Shown piece after piece: positions 45,557 through 53,461 of a stretch of DNA of 64,000 nt; the stretch's first letter is position 1, and each line of letters opens with the position of its first letter. Origin of the DNA: CAVVJA01 sp963809815 (GTDB lineage: Bacteria; Actinomycetota; Actinomycetes; Mycobacteriales; Jatrophihabitantaceae); the NCBI GenBank assembly GCA_963809815.1, contig CAWELM010000012.1, positions 434,001-498,000 on the forward strand, in the 5' to 3' direction. Made by a program: the position numbers and the translations under genes. The notes beneath the pieces are model-generated. The model saw nothing but the letters and a program-made list of their open reading frames with translations. It was not told the DNA's origin and did no database searches.

Positions 45557-46470
45557 AAATACCCCAGTCGCTTACGGTCCTCCATAGCGGCTTCGCTGGT
45601 GCGGTCATCGGCTCGCGTTGCGCCTCGCTCGGAGATCGTCGCGGCGGCGGTCTCGGCGAGCACATCGTCGACGTCAACCGCCGTCGAGCGGACCGCTCCG
45701 GTGCACGTGGCGTCACCGACGGTGCGATAGCGCACCCACTCGGTCGTCACGATCTCGCCCGGGCACGGTTCCGTCCACGCCGTGACGGCCAGCAGCATGC
45801 CGTCCCGCTGGAACACCGGGCGCGGATGCGCGTAGTAGATCGACGGGACCTCGATGCGCTCGCGCTCGATGTAGGCCCAGATGTCGAGCTCGGTCCAGTT
45901 CGACAGCGGGAAGACGCGAACGTGCTCGCCGGGGCGGTGCCGCCCGTTGTAGAGATCCCAGAGCTCGGGCCGCTGGTTGCGGGGATCCCACTGACCGAAG
46001 TCGTCGCGGACGGAGAACACCCGCTCCTTGGCGCGAGACTTCTCCTCATCTCGCCGAGCACCGCCGAGCACGGCATCGAACCGGTGCTCGGCGATGGCGT
46101 CCAGCAATGTCGTGGTCTGCAGCGGGTTTCGGGACTGCCCCGGCGTCTCGTGCACGCGCCCGGCATCGATGGAGTCCTGCACCCGAGCCACGACGAGTTT
46201 GACGCCGAGGCGGCCGACGTGGCGGTCGCGATATGCGATGACCTCGTCGAAGTTGTGGCCGGTGTCGACATGCATGACCGGGAATGGGACGCGGCCCGGC
46301 CAGCAGGCCTTGGTGGCAAGGTGCAGCATCACGATGGAGTCCTTGCCGCCGGAGAACAGCAGCACCGGACGCTCGAACTGGCCGACCACCTCGCGCAGGA
46401 TGTGGATCGACTCGTCCTCGAGGTCGGTGAGCCAGGATCGATCCACCTGGCTGGGCAGCAGGGCTGTCAC
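45553..46470 (-). CDS. cysD: Sulfate adenylyltransferase subunit 2
   Basis: 305 residues. PP-loop ATP pyrophosphatase fold: PVLLFSGGKDSIVMLHLATK, VMHVDTGHNFDEVIAYRDRH, SRNPLQTTTLLDAIAEHRFD, RDEEKSRAKERVFSVRDDFG and FPLSNWTELDIWAYIERERI are near-invariant CysD blocks. Adenylates sulfate to APS with CysN. Start GTG 46470 overlaps the cysC stop as GTGA. Confidence 0.96.
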   Translation of the reverse strand: MTALLPSQVDRSWLTDLEDESIHILREVVGQFERPVLLFSGGKDSIVMLHLATKACWPGRVPFPVMHVDTGHNFDEVIAYRDRHVGRLGVKLVVARVQDSIDAGRVHETPGQSRNPLQTTTLLDAIAEHRFDAVLGGARRDEEKSRAKERVFSVRDDFGQWDPRNQRPELWDLYNGRHRPGEHVRVFPLSNWTELDIWAYIERERIEVPSIYYAHPRPVFQRDGMLLAVTAWTEPCPGEIVTTEWVRYRTVGDATCTGAVRSTAVDVDDVLAETAAATISERGATRADDRTSEAAMEDRKRLGYF

Positions 46471-47054
46471 AGCACATTCTCCTTGCGCAACAGGGCAAGC
46501 AGCCGGTCGACCGCGTCGTCGACGGTGCTGTCGCTCGTGTCGAGGCGAAGCTCGGGATGGGTCGGTTCCTCGTAGTCCCCGTCGACACCGGTCAGGCCAT
46601 GCAGGTCACCCGCACGCTGCCGGGCGTAGAGACCCTTCACGTCGCGCACCGCGCACACCTCGACCGGCGTCGCCACGTGCACCTCGAGCAACTGAACGCC
46701 GGTTTGGTCATGGGTGCGGCGCACCGCATCGCGTGCCGCCTGGTACGGGGACACGACCGGGGCGAGAACGAGCACGCCGTGGCGGGCGAGCCGCGCGGCG
46801 ACCCAGCCGATCCGCGCGACGTTGACGTCGCGATCCGCGCGGGAGTACCCGAGGTCGGGCGACAGCACGGCCCGCACCTCGTCGCCGTCGAGTACCTCGA
46901 CCGCGATCCCGTCGGCCCGCAGGCGGTCAGCGAGGGCCGCGGCGATTGTGGACTTTCCGGCGCTGGGCAGCCCGGTGAGCCACAGGGTGGCGCCGACAGG
47001 CCGGACGCGCTCGCGGATGGACTCCACCGGGTAGGCGGGAGCAGTCGCAGTCAT
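46467..47054 (-). CDS. cysC: Adenylylsulfate (APS) kinase
   Basis: 195 residues. P-loop GLPSAGKSTIAAALADRLRA, then LDGDEVRAVLSPDLGYSRAD and NVARIGWVAARLARHGVLVL, VEVHVATPVEVCAVRDVKGL and YARQRAGDLHGLTGVDGDYE are family signatures. Phosphorylates APS to PAPS. Because the neighbouring CysH looks like an APS reductase, PAPS is probably for sulfotransferases. Start ATG 47054 with AGAGGA upstream; preceded by a leader peptide and hairpin on the same strand. Confidence 0.95.
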   Translation of the reverse strand: MTATAPAYPVESIRERVRPVGATLWLTGLPSAGKSTIAAALADRLRADGIAVEVLDGDEVRAVLSPDLGYSRADRDVNVARIGWVAARLARHGVLVLAPVVSPYQAARDAVRRTHDQTGVQLLEVHVATPVEVCAVRDVKGLYARQRAGDLHGLTGVDGDYEEPTHPELRLDTSDSTVDDAVDRLLALLRKENVL

Positions 47055-47145
47055 GGCTGTCCTCTGCGGCGAGGTCCCACCCGAACGCGGGCGGGATCAT
47101 GGCGGACCGATGCAAGCAGTGCGGACCAGCTCGTCGCACACCTAA

Positions 47146-47161
47146 CCCGGAAAGGTCCGGG
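47146..47161. promoter_or_regulatory. Hairpin between minus-strand leader peptide and cysC
   Basis: CCCGGA (47146-47151) and TCCGGG (47156-47161), loop AAGG. It lies 28 bp past the leader peptide stop and 91 bp before cysC, a position suited to attenuation. Pairing is visible; role is inference. Confidence 0.4.
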
Positions 47162-47189
47162 CCGGGCGACTAATCAGGGAGCCGGCCGG

Positions 47190-47267
47190 TCAGCCAGCCA
47201 GACACGCCGCGCTGACGACGCGCTGCAGATCGACATGCAGCCGTGCGACCAGCCGGACGCTAGACAT
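47190..47267 (-). CDS. Leader peptide upstream of cysC operon (25 aa)
   Basis: ATG 47267 to TGA 47190. The peptide contains ARLHVDLQRVVSAAC near its C-terminus, with a single Cys four codons before the stop. The core matches the plus-strand leader at 47436-47525 (RRHVDLRRVTSASC). Both belong to a known type of short actinobacterial leader peptide found ahead of sulfur genes and thought to sense cysteine supply through translation. No ribosome-binding site is visible, so it may be leaderless. Confidence 0.7.
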   Translation of the reverse strand: MSSVRLVARLHVDLQRVVSAACLAG

Positions 47268-47435
47268 GGCAACTATGTTCGCACAGCCCAGACGCCCACA
47301 CCAACAATCGGGGCGTCCGGCACTATGGCGCCTATCACGCCAGCACCCAACTGCACCCCACGAGAACGCTCAAGCGTGTCGTGGAGAACGCCGCTGATTC
47401 GGCGCCGCGCGCGTCAATATGCGACCCTAGAGGTT

Positions 47436-47525
47436 ATGAACCGCGTCCACCCGCTCTGGTTGACCGTGCGCCGGCACGTCGACCTGCGCCGGGTGACGTC
47501 GGCGTCCTGTCGCGTCGCGTCCTGA
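47436..47525 (+). CDS. Leader peptide upstream of sulfite reductase (29 aa)
   Basis: ATG 47436 to TGA 47523-47525, 52 bp before the sulfite reductase start. Contains LTVRRHVDLRRVTSASCRV, the HVDL-x-RV-x-SA-x-C core shared with the divergent leader at 47190-47267, Cys near the C-terminus. AGAGG lies just before the ATG. Two exclusive hairpins follow the stop. Predicted cysteine-responsive attenuator peptide. Confidence 0.78.
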   Translation: MNRVHPLWLTVRRHVDLRRVTSASCRVAS

Positions 47526-47552
47526 CCCGCCGAGTGCGGGTGTTGATCACCC
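47525..47552 (+). promoter_or_regulatory. Alternative hairpins after the leader peptide
   Basis: ACCCGC (47525-47530) pairs with GCGGGT (47536-47541), starting in the leader stop codon; GGGTG (47538-47542) pairs with CACCC (47548-47552). The two share bases 47538-47541 and cannot form together, so a ribosome stalled at the Cys codon could favour one. Pairings are seen; the switch is inferred. Confidence 0.4.
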
Positions 47553-47577
47553 TCGGGCATCAGAGAGGACGCCACGC

Positions 47578-49230
47578 ATGCCAGCGCGTAAAGGACAGGG
47601 GCAGTGGGCCCTCGGATATCGCGAGCCGCTCAATCCCAATGAGCGGGCCAAACGCGACGACGACGGGTTGAACGTCCGCCGGCGGATCATCGACATCTAC
47701 CAGCACACCGGATTCGCCGGTATCGACCCGGCCGATCTGCGGAGCCGGATGCGGTGGTACGGGTTGTACACCCAGCGCGCACCGGGCATACCCGGCGGTC
47801 GCACCGCGATCCTCGAGCCGGAGGACCTCGAGGACGAGTACTTCATGATGCGAATCCGCATCGACGGCGGCGCGCTCTTGGCTGACCAGCTCGCGGTGAT
47901 CGGTGAGGTTGCGAGTACTTACGGCCGCGACGTGGCCGACATCACCGACCGGCAGAACGTCCAGCTGCACTGGATCCGGATCGAGGATGTGCCGACCATC
48001 TGGACGAAGCTCGAGGCGGTCGGGCTGTCGACCACCGAGGCATGTGGCGACACTCCGCGAGTGATGCTCGGCTGCCCGTTGGAAGGCGTCGCCGAAGACT
48101 CGGTGCTCGACGCGGGTCCGGCGCTGCGATCGGTCATCGACACGTACCTCGGCGATCCGGCCTTTTCGAACCTGCCGCGCAAGTTCAAGACGTCCATCTC
48201 GGGCTGTGCTCGGCACTGCACGAACCACGAGATCAACGATGTCGCATTCGTCGGCGTCGTGGGACCAGGGGGCACGCCCGGATTCGACCTCTGGGTCGGC
48301 GGCGGGCTGTCGACCAACCCGATGTTCGGGCAGCGGATCGGTGTCTTCGTCGAGCCGGACGACGTCGCCGAGGTATGGGCAGGTGTGACGGGTGTCTTTC
48401 GCGATTACGGGTACCGCCGCTCCCGCAACCACGCCCGGTTGAAGTTTCTGCTTGCCGACTGGGGTGTCGAGCGTTTCCGCGAAGTGCTGGAGAAGGAGTA
48501 TCTCGGCCGTGCGCTCCCGGACGGCCCAGAGCCGGAGGCCTCGCCGGCGCATCGCGACCACGTGGGAATCGAGGCCCAGGGTGACGGCCTGTGCAGCGTC
48601 GGGGCCACGACCAAGGCGGGCCGCACCTCGGGCAACGTACTGTCCGAGGTGGCCAACCTGGCCCGCTCGGTCGGCACGCGGGACGGACGAGTTCGGCTGA
48701 CCGCCCAGCAAGGGTTGGTGGTTCTCGACGTTCCGCCGGACCGGGTCGAGGAGACGGCGGATCGGCTGGCCGAGCTAGGCCTCGCCGTTCGACCTTCAGC
48801 GTTCCATCGCGGCACGATCGCGTGCACCGGCATCGAGTTCTGCAAGCTCGCGATCGTAGAGACCAAGGCTCGAGCGGAGATGATTCGCACCGAACTCGAG
48901 CGGCGCCTCCCCGACTTCGAGACGCCGATCACCATTAACGTCAACGGTTGCCCGAATTCGTGCGCCCGATTCCAGGTAGCGGACATCGGGTTCAAGGGCA
49001 TCGTCACGCGCGGCGCCGACGGCGCTGACCAGGAGGCATTCCAGGTTCATCTGGGTGGTCAGCTCGGCAGCCAAGCAACCTTCGGACGGAAGTTTCGCGG
49101 CCTGAAGGTGGCCGCTGCGGAGGCACCGGAGTATGCCGAACGCGTCTTGCGGGGCTACCTCGAACGCCGAACCGAGGGTGAGACGTTCGCGGCCTATGTC
49201 AGCCGGGCCGATGAGGCCTGGCTGCTATGA
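47578..49230 (+). CDS. Ferredoxin-dependent sulfite reductase
   Basis: 550 residues of the SirA/NirA type. Reduces sulfite to sulfide using ferredoxin. Siroheme/[4Fe-4S] ligands are Cys in CTGIEFCKLAIVE (about residues 415-421) and NGCPNSCARFQ (about 456-460). Two ferrite-reductase repeats: MRWYGLYTQRAPGIPGGR, DITDRQNVQLHWIRIEDVP, RKFKTSISGCARHCTNHEIN. Start ATG 47578 with AGAGAGG nine bases upstream. First gene of sir-zinc ribbon-cysH, controlled by the upstream leader. Family members can be nitrite reductases; the context favours sulfite. Confidence 0.93.
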   Translation: MPARKGQGQWALGYREPLNPNERAKRDDDGLNVRRRIIDIYQHTGFAGIDPADLRSRMRWYGLYTQRAPGIPGGRTAILEPEDLEDEYFMMRIRIDGGALLADQLAVIGEVASTYGRDVADITDRQNVQLHWIRIEDVPTIWTKLEAVGLSTTEACGDTPRVMLGCPLEGVAEDSVLDAGPALRSVIDTYLGDPAFSNLPRKFKTSISGCARHCTNHEINDVAFVGVVGPGGTPGFDLWVGGGLSTNPMFGQRIGVFVEPDDVAEVWAGVTGVFRDYGYRRSRNHARLKFLLADWGVERFREVLEKEYLGRALPDGPEPEASPAHRDHVGIEAQGDGLCSVGATTKAGRTSGNVLSEVANLARSVGTRDGRVRLTAQQGLVVLDVPPDRVEETADRLAELGLAVRPSAFHRGTIACTGIEFCKLAIVETKARAEMIRTELERRLPDFETPITINVNGCPNSCARFQVADIGFKGIVTRGADGADQEAFQVHLGGQLGSQATFGRKFRGLKVAAAEAPEYAERVLRGYLERRTEGETFAAYVSRADEAWLL

Positions 49231-49237
49231 GGATGGG

Positions 49238-49414
49238 ATGACCGAGCGAGCGGCGCCGTTCTACTGCCCTTATTGCGGCGACGAAGACTTACGCCCGTTC
49301 GGCGAGCGGCACGGGGAGTGGCGGTGCGGGGCATGCCGTCGCGTCTTTCGGTTGGGCTATGTCGGCGTGGCCGCGAATTGGACGTCGGTACCCGAGGAGG
49401 CATCGCAGCCGTGA
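49238..49414 (+). CDS. Small zinc-ribbon protein between sulfite reductase and cysH
   Basis: 58 residues, start ATG 49238, seven bases after the reductase stop. Two Cys pairs, FYCPYCGDEDLRP and WRCGACRRVFRLGY, form a rubredoxin-like zinc ribbon. Its stop overlaps the cysH start as GTGA, so it is translationally locked into the sulfur operon. Short proteins of this kind occur at this position in other actinobacteria, but no function is assigned. Might deliver sulfur or metal or regulate APS reductase; inference only. Confidence 0.8.
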   Translation: MTERAAPFYCPYCGDEDLRPFGERHGEWRCGACRRVFRLGYVGVAANWTSVPEEASQP

Positions 49415-50106
49415 CCGTGGACATGCGCGAGTTGCCCGCGATCGTCCGGCAAGCGGCTGTCGACCTGGCGGGAGCTCCGGCGCTCGACGTTTTGCGCTGG
49501 GCCGACGAGACCTTCGGCCCGGCTTGGTGTGTCGCATCGTCGATGGCGGACGCCGTACTCCCCCACCTCGCCTCGCAGGTTCGGCCCGGCGTCGACGTGA
49601 TCTTCCTCGATACCGGCTATCACTTCCCTGAGACGATCGGCACTCGTGACGCCGTCGCGGCCACGATGCCGGTCACCGTGCACAGCATCCAGCCGCGGCA
49701 GACAGTGGCCGAGCAGGATGCCGAGTTCGGGGCGGCGCTGTTCGCGCGTGATCCGGACCGATGCTGCGCAATGCGCAAAGTCGCCCCGCTGGCAGCCGCC
49801 CTCCAGCCGTATCAAGCATGGGCCACCGGCTTACGCCGAGACGAGGCGCCCACCCGCGCAAGCACTCAGGTGGTGGACTGGGATGCGGCTCGGTCGATGG
49901 TCAAGCTGAACCCCATCGCCGCGTGGACTCAGGCCGACGTCGACGCGTACATCGCGGAGCATCACGTGCTCGTGAACCCCCTGCTGTTCGACGGATACGG
50001 CTCGGTGGGCTGCGCGCCCTGCACCCGACGCATCACCTCCGGGGAGGACGCCCGGGCCGGACGCTGGGCCGGCACGTCGAAGATCGAGTGCGGGTTACAC
50101 GGCTGA
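49411..50106 (+). CDS. cysH: APS reductase (thioredoxin-dependent, [4Fe-4S])
   Basis: 231 residues, start GTG 49411 overlapping the upstream stop; GTG 49417 and ATG 49423 are alternatives. PP-loop enzyme fold: WCVASSMADAVLPHLAS, VIFLDTGYHFPETIGTRDAV, ATGLRRDEAPTRASTQVV, KLNPIAAWTQADVDAYIAEH. The cluster-binding cysteines CC (RCCAMRKVAPL, about 118-119) and CAPC (about 201-204) plus the redox Cys in KIECGLHG mark the APS-using class, not the PAPS class. Delivers sulfite to the reductase. Confidence 0.93.
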   Translation: MTVDMRELPAIVRQAAVDLAGAPALDVLRWADETFGPAWCVASSMADAVLPHLASQVRPGVDVIFLDTGYHFPETIGTRDAVAATMPVTVHSIQPRQTVAEQDAEFGAALFARDPDRCCAMRKVAPLAAALQPYQAWATGLRRDEAPTRASTQVVDWDAARSMVKLNPIAAWTQADVDAYIAEHHVLVNPLLFDGYGSVGCAPCTRRITSGEDARAGRWAGTSKIECGLHG

Positions 50107-50189
50107 CGCACCGAACGGAGTCGTCCACCCACTGCTCGGCCGGATCGTTGGCCGGTGTTGCCATCGGCGTCGCTATCTAGGCTGTCGTC

Positions 50190-50906
50190 ATGCCCGGGTT
50201 CAGTCGAGTCGACGTGGTTACCACCCACGTCTGGCGCGTGCCGGTCCGACGGGTCCCCCGGGCATTGGTCGCGGTCGCCGCCGACCGTCGCCGAATCCGA
50301 CGGACACCTGGTGTCGCGTTCGCCAAAGTGCTGGGCGCGTGCCGATCGGGCCGCTTCGGCATTCGCGACGCGGATGCGACTCGCTGGATGTTGATCACGA
50401 GTTGGGTTGATGCCGACGCCGCGCATCGCTTCGATCACTCCTCGGTATTGTCAGCGTGGACTCGGGGGGCGGAGGAGATCTGGACGGCGACGCTTCGGCC
50501 GCTCGCGGCGCAGGGGCGCTGGTCGCGCCGAGTGGCCTTCGGCTGTCCGCCCGGCGATTCGTGGGCGGGTCCGGTCGCCGCGATCACCCGTGGCCGGATC
50601 CGGCTCTCCCAACTGCCGGCGTTCTGGCGGTCGGTTCCAGCAATCAATGCCGATCTCGTCGAGCGAGACGGCCTGTTTATCGCATTTGGCATCGGGGAGG
50701 CGCCGATCGGTGTGCAGGGAACCTTCAGCTTGTGGCGGGACAGTGCGGCGTTGACCCGTTTCGCGTACGACGGCGCACCGCATCGGACAGCGATCAGCGA
50801 GGCCGCACGGCGGGACTGGTTCGCGGAAGCGCTGTTCGCGCGGTTCGCGGTACTCGCGACAGCCGGGACGATCGATGGTGGCGACCCCATGGCCGGTATC
50901 CCATGA
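50190..50906 (+). CDS. CrtA-like spheroidene monooxygenase family protein
   Basis: 238 residues. Family blocks: RRTPGVAFAKVLGACRSGRF, RWMLITSWVDADAAHRF, VAAITRGRIRLSQLPAFW, FIAFGIGEAPIGVQGTFSLW, TRFAYDGAPHRTAISEA and DWFAEALFARFAVL. CrtA oxygenates C-2 of acyclic or psi-end carotenoids. Start ATG 50190 lies six bases after TAGGCT (50178-50183), suggesting a leaderless promoter that separates it from cysH. First gene of a coupled carotenoid operon with a hydratase, desaturase and glycosyltransferase acting on the same end group. Confidence 0.82.
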   Translation: MPGFSRVDVVTTHVWRVPVRRVPRALVAVAADRRRIRRTPGVAFAKVLGACRSGRFGIRDADATRWMLITSWVDADAAHRFDHSSVLSAWTRGAEEIWTATLRPLAAQGRWSRRVAFGCPPGDSWAGPVAAITRGRIRLSQLPAFWRSVPAINADLVERDGLFIAFGIGEAPIGVQGTFSLWRDSAALTRFAYDGAPHRTAISEAARRDWFAEALFARFAVLATAGTIDGGDPMAGIP

Positions 50907-51535
50907 CGACGTCCCGCGACGATGAGCGCCAGTCGGCTATGGGGAGCGGAGTCGACGCACGGGACGTGCACATCCGGGAGTGGACCGGACCTGAGCTGTC
51001 GGCGCGAGTAAACGACGCGATGGCGATCTACGTGCTCGCGATGAACTATCCCGGCTACGCCGGATCGCAGCGGTCGGTCACCACCCGCCGGCACACGACC
51101 AATCGGGGGTTCAGCTGCCGGGCCGCCCTGCGCGCTGACGGAACGCTGGTCGGCTTCGGCTACGGGTATACGACGGCCTCCGGCCAGTGGTGGCACGACC
51201 TGGTCCGCAAGGCGCTTTCCCCAAGCGTCGCGGCCGACTGGATGTCGGACGCGTTCGAGCTCTCCGAGATACACGTGCTGCCGACGTATCAGGCCAGAGG
51301 CATCGGCCACCGGATACTCGTGTCGCTCGCCGCGGGCGTCCCGCATCGGTCAATGTTGCTCTCGACGCCGGACGCCGACACGCGAGCGTTCCGGTTGTAC
51401 CGGGCGATGGGGTTCCAGGATCTGGCCCGCAACTACCTGTTCCCCGGTGACGCGCGACCGTTCGCCGTCCTCGGCGCCCGCCTGCCACTCATCAGCCAGC
51501 CGTGGACGAGGCCCCGTGACCGCGCCCCTCGCTGA
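50903..51535 (+). CDS. GNAT family acetyltransferase
   Basis: 210 residues, ATG 50903 overlapping the crtA-like stop as ATGA. AcCoA pyrophosphate loop in EIHVLPTYQARGIGHRILVS (QxRGIG), then LSTPDADTRAFRLYRAMGFQ and DLARNYLFPGDARPFAVLG. Clear N-acyltransferase fold. It overlaps cruF by 20 bp on the other side, so it is firmly inside the carotenoid operon. Substrate unknown; an acyl carotenoid glycoside or an unrelated passenger role are both possible. Confidence 0.88.
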   Translation: MTTSRDDERQSAMGSGVDARDVHIREWTGPELSARVNDAMAIYVLAMNYPGYAGSQRSVTTRRHTTNRGFSCRAALRADGTLVGFGYGYTTASGQWWHDLVRKALSPSVAADWMSDAFELSEIHVLPTYQARGIGHRILVSLAAGVPHRSMLLSTPDADTRAFRLYRAMGFQDLARNYLFPGDARPFAVLGARLPLISQPWTRPRDRAPR

Positions 51536-52343
51536 GTTACCCCGGGCGGGTTTGTCGCCCGCCCGAACATTGGGACGTGTCCCAGGACGTGTCCCACGAA
51601 TCCTGGTCAACGCCAGCACCATCTTCGGCGGAGCGGCCGTCGCGCTGCAGATTTGCTATCCGCTCGTGCACGAGTCGACGCGTGATCGAGTCACCGCCGC
51701 GGTCGTCGTGACCTTCGCGATCGCTGCGGCCCTGCACGCTGCCGGCTGCGTCGGCGTCGCACGCGGCCTCGCCGTGATCGCCCTGAGCGTCGCGATCGGG
51801 TTCGTCGCCGAAGTCGCCGGTGTGCATTCCGGTATTCCGTTCGGCTCCTACCGGTACGCGGACACGCTCGGGCCGCGAGCGGCCGGCGTGCCGATCATCG
51901 TCGGCCTGGCCTGGGCGATGATGGCCTGGCCGGCTGCGGTCGTCGCTCGCCGGCTGGGTCGGACGCGGATCAGCCAGGTGGTCATCGGTGCCTGGGCCCT
52001 CGCGTCATGGGACCTCTTCCTCGATCCGCAGATGGTCGCTGCGGGCCACTGGGCCTGGCAGGATCCCACTCCGCACCTGCCGGGTGTGCCGACCGTGCCG
52101 CTGACCAATCTGCTCGGCTGGCTTCTCGTGTCCACCGTTGTGTCGCTCACCGGGCAATGCCTGGTCGGATCGCGTTCGGTACGGCCGGACGGCCCGATGC
52201 TTGCGCTCTATCTCTGGACGTACGCATCGTCGATGCTTGCGCTCAGTGCCTTCTTAGGACTGAGCGCCGCCGCGCTGTGGGGGGCGCTCGGAATGGGCCT
52301 CGTCGCGCTACCGCTGGCGGTGACTCTGGTGCGGCATCGATGA
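51516..52343 (+). CDS. CruF-like carotenoid 1,2-hydratase (DUF422)
   Basis: 275 residues, start GTG 51516 with GAGG four bases upstream. Polytopic membrane protein with about seven helices. Family blocks VAEVAGVHSGIPFGSYRYAD, GVPIIVGLAWAMMAWPAAVV, ASWDLFLDPQMVAAGHWAWQ and GVPTVPLTNLLGWLLVSTVV match the CruF/bisanhydrobacterioruberin hydratase family, which adds water to a psi end group to give a 1-hydroxy carotenoid. Coupled to the downstream glycosyltransferase. Confidence 0.85.
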   Translation: MTAPLAELPRAGLSPARTLGRVPGRVPRILVNASTIFGGAAVALQICYPLVHESTRDRVTAAVVVTFAIAAALHAAGCVGVARGLAVIALSVAIGFVAEVAGVHSGIPFGSYRYADTLGPRAAGVPIIVGLAWAMMAWPAAVVARRLGRTRISQVVIGAWALASWDLFLDPQMVAAGHWAWQDPTPHLPGVPTVPLTNLLGWLLVSTVVSLTGQCLVGSRSVRPDGPMLALYLWTYASSMLALSAFLGLSAAALWGALGMGLVALPLAVTLVRHR

Positions 52344-53461
52344 CCACCTGGCCGTCTCTCGTCCGGATCGGGACCGGCCTCGCCCTGCTTGGCACCGCCC
52401 ACACCGCGCTCAATGCCGAATTGCTGCGCAAGCCGAGGAACGACGACGGTCAGGCGTCGCGGTGCGCGGTATCGATCTTGGTACCCGTCCGGGACGAGGC
52501 GTCGAATATCGGCGCGTGCCTGCTCTCATTGCTCGCTCAGGACGTGCGACCGGCCGCGGAGATCATCATCCTGGACGACGCCTCCTGCGACGGCACGGCC
52601 GACATCGCCCGAGCCGCCGCCGGCGCCGAACGCCGGATCCGGATCATGACCGGCCAGCCGGTCCCGCCACACTGGCTCGGCAAGCCGTACGCCTGCCATC
52701 AACTCGCCGCCGCCGCTCGCAGCTCGGATGTGCTGGTATTCGTCGACGCCGACGTTCGGCTCGCTCCGAAGGCCGTGCGCATGGCTGTCGGCCTGTTGGA
52801 CCGCTACGACCTCGACTTCGTCTCGCCCTATCCGCGCCAGGTCGCGACCGGCTTCGCAGAACGGATCGTCCAGCCGCTGCTGCAGTGGTCGTGGCTGACC
52901 TTCCTTCCCCTGCGCCTCGCCGAACGCGGCTCACGACCATCGATGGCCGTGGCGAATGGGCAATTCCTCGTCGTCCGGCGTCGCGCCTACGACCGGGCCG
53001 GCGGCCACGCCGCGGTGCGCGACGCGGTCCTGGACGACGTGGCCCTGGCGCGCACCTTGCGGCGGCACGGCGCTCGCGGCGGCCTCGCAGACGGTACGGA
53101 TCTCGCCGCGTGCCGTATGTACAACGGCTGGGTAGATCTTCGGGAGGGCTACGCCAAGTCACTGTGGGCCGCCTTCGGCTCCGAGCCGGGCGCGTTCGCC
53201 GTCCTGGCGCTGCTCGCGGTGATGTATGTGATCCCACCGATCGCCATGGCACGGGGGTCCGTGGTAGGTACCGTCGGATACCTGGCCGGCGTCACCGGTC
53301 GAATGCTCGCGGCCCGTCGAAGCGGCGCCCGGGTGTGGCCCGACTCCGTCGCCCATCCGCTGTCCGTGCTGGTGTTGGGGTGGCTGACGACTCGATCGAT
53401 CGTGCGCCGTCGGCAAGCCTCCCTGACCTGGAAGGGCCGGCCAGTAGGGGTCGCGAGCTGA
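52340..53461 (+). CDS. Family 2 glycosyltransferase, CruG-like
   Basis: 373 residues, ATG 52340 overlapping cruF as ATGA. GT2 fold: SILVPVRDEASNIGACLLSL, IIILDDASCDGTADIARAAA, the DxD in VLVFVDADVRLAPKAV, VANGQFLVVRRRAYDRAGGH and DAVLDDVALARTLRRHGARG. C-terminal hydrophobic segments anchor it to the membrane. Its place after a CruF-like gene suggests carotenoid glycosylation, as for CruG of myxol glycoside biosynthesis. Confidence 0.85.
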   Translation: MTTWPSLVRIGTGLALLGTAHTALNAELLRKPRNDDGQASRCAVSILVPVRDEASNIGACLLSLLAQDVRPAAEIIILDDASCDGTADIARAAAGAERRIRIMTGQPVPPHWLGKPYACHQLAAAARSSDVLVFVDADVRLAPKAVRMAVGLLDRYDLDFVSPYPRQVATGFAERIVQPLLQWSWLTFLPLRLAERGSRPSMAVANGQFLVVRRRAYDRAGGHAAVRDAVLDDVALARTLRRHGARGGLADGTDLAACRMYNGWVDLREGYAKSLWAAFGSEPGAFAVLALLAVMYVIPPIAMARGSVVGTVGYLAGVTGRMLAARRSGARVWPDSVAHPLSVLVLGWLTTRSIVRRRQASLTWKGRPVGVAS

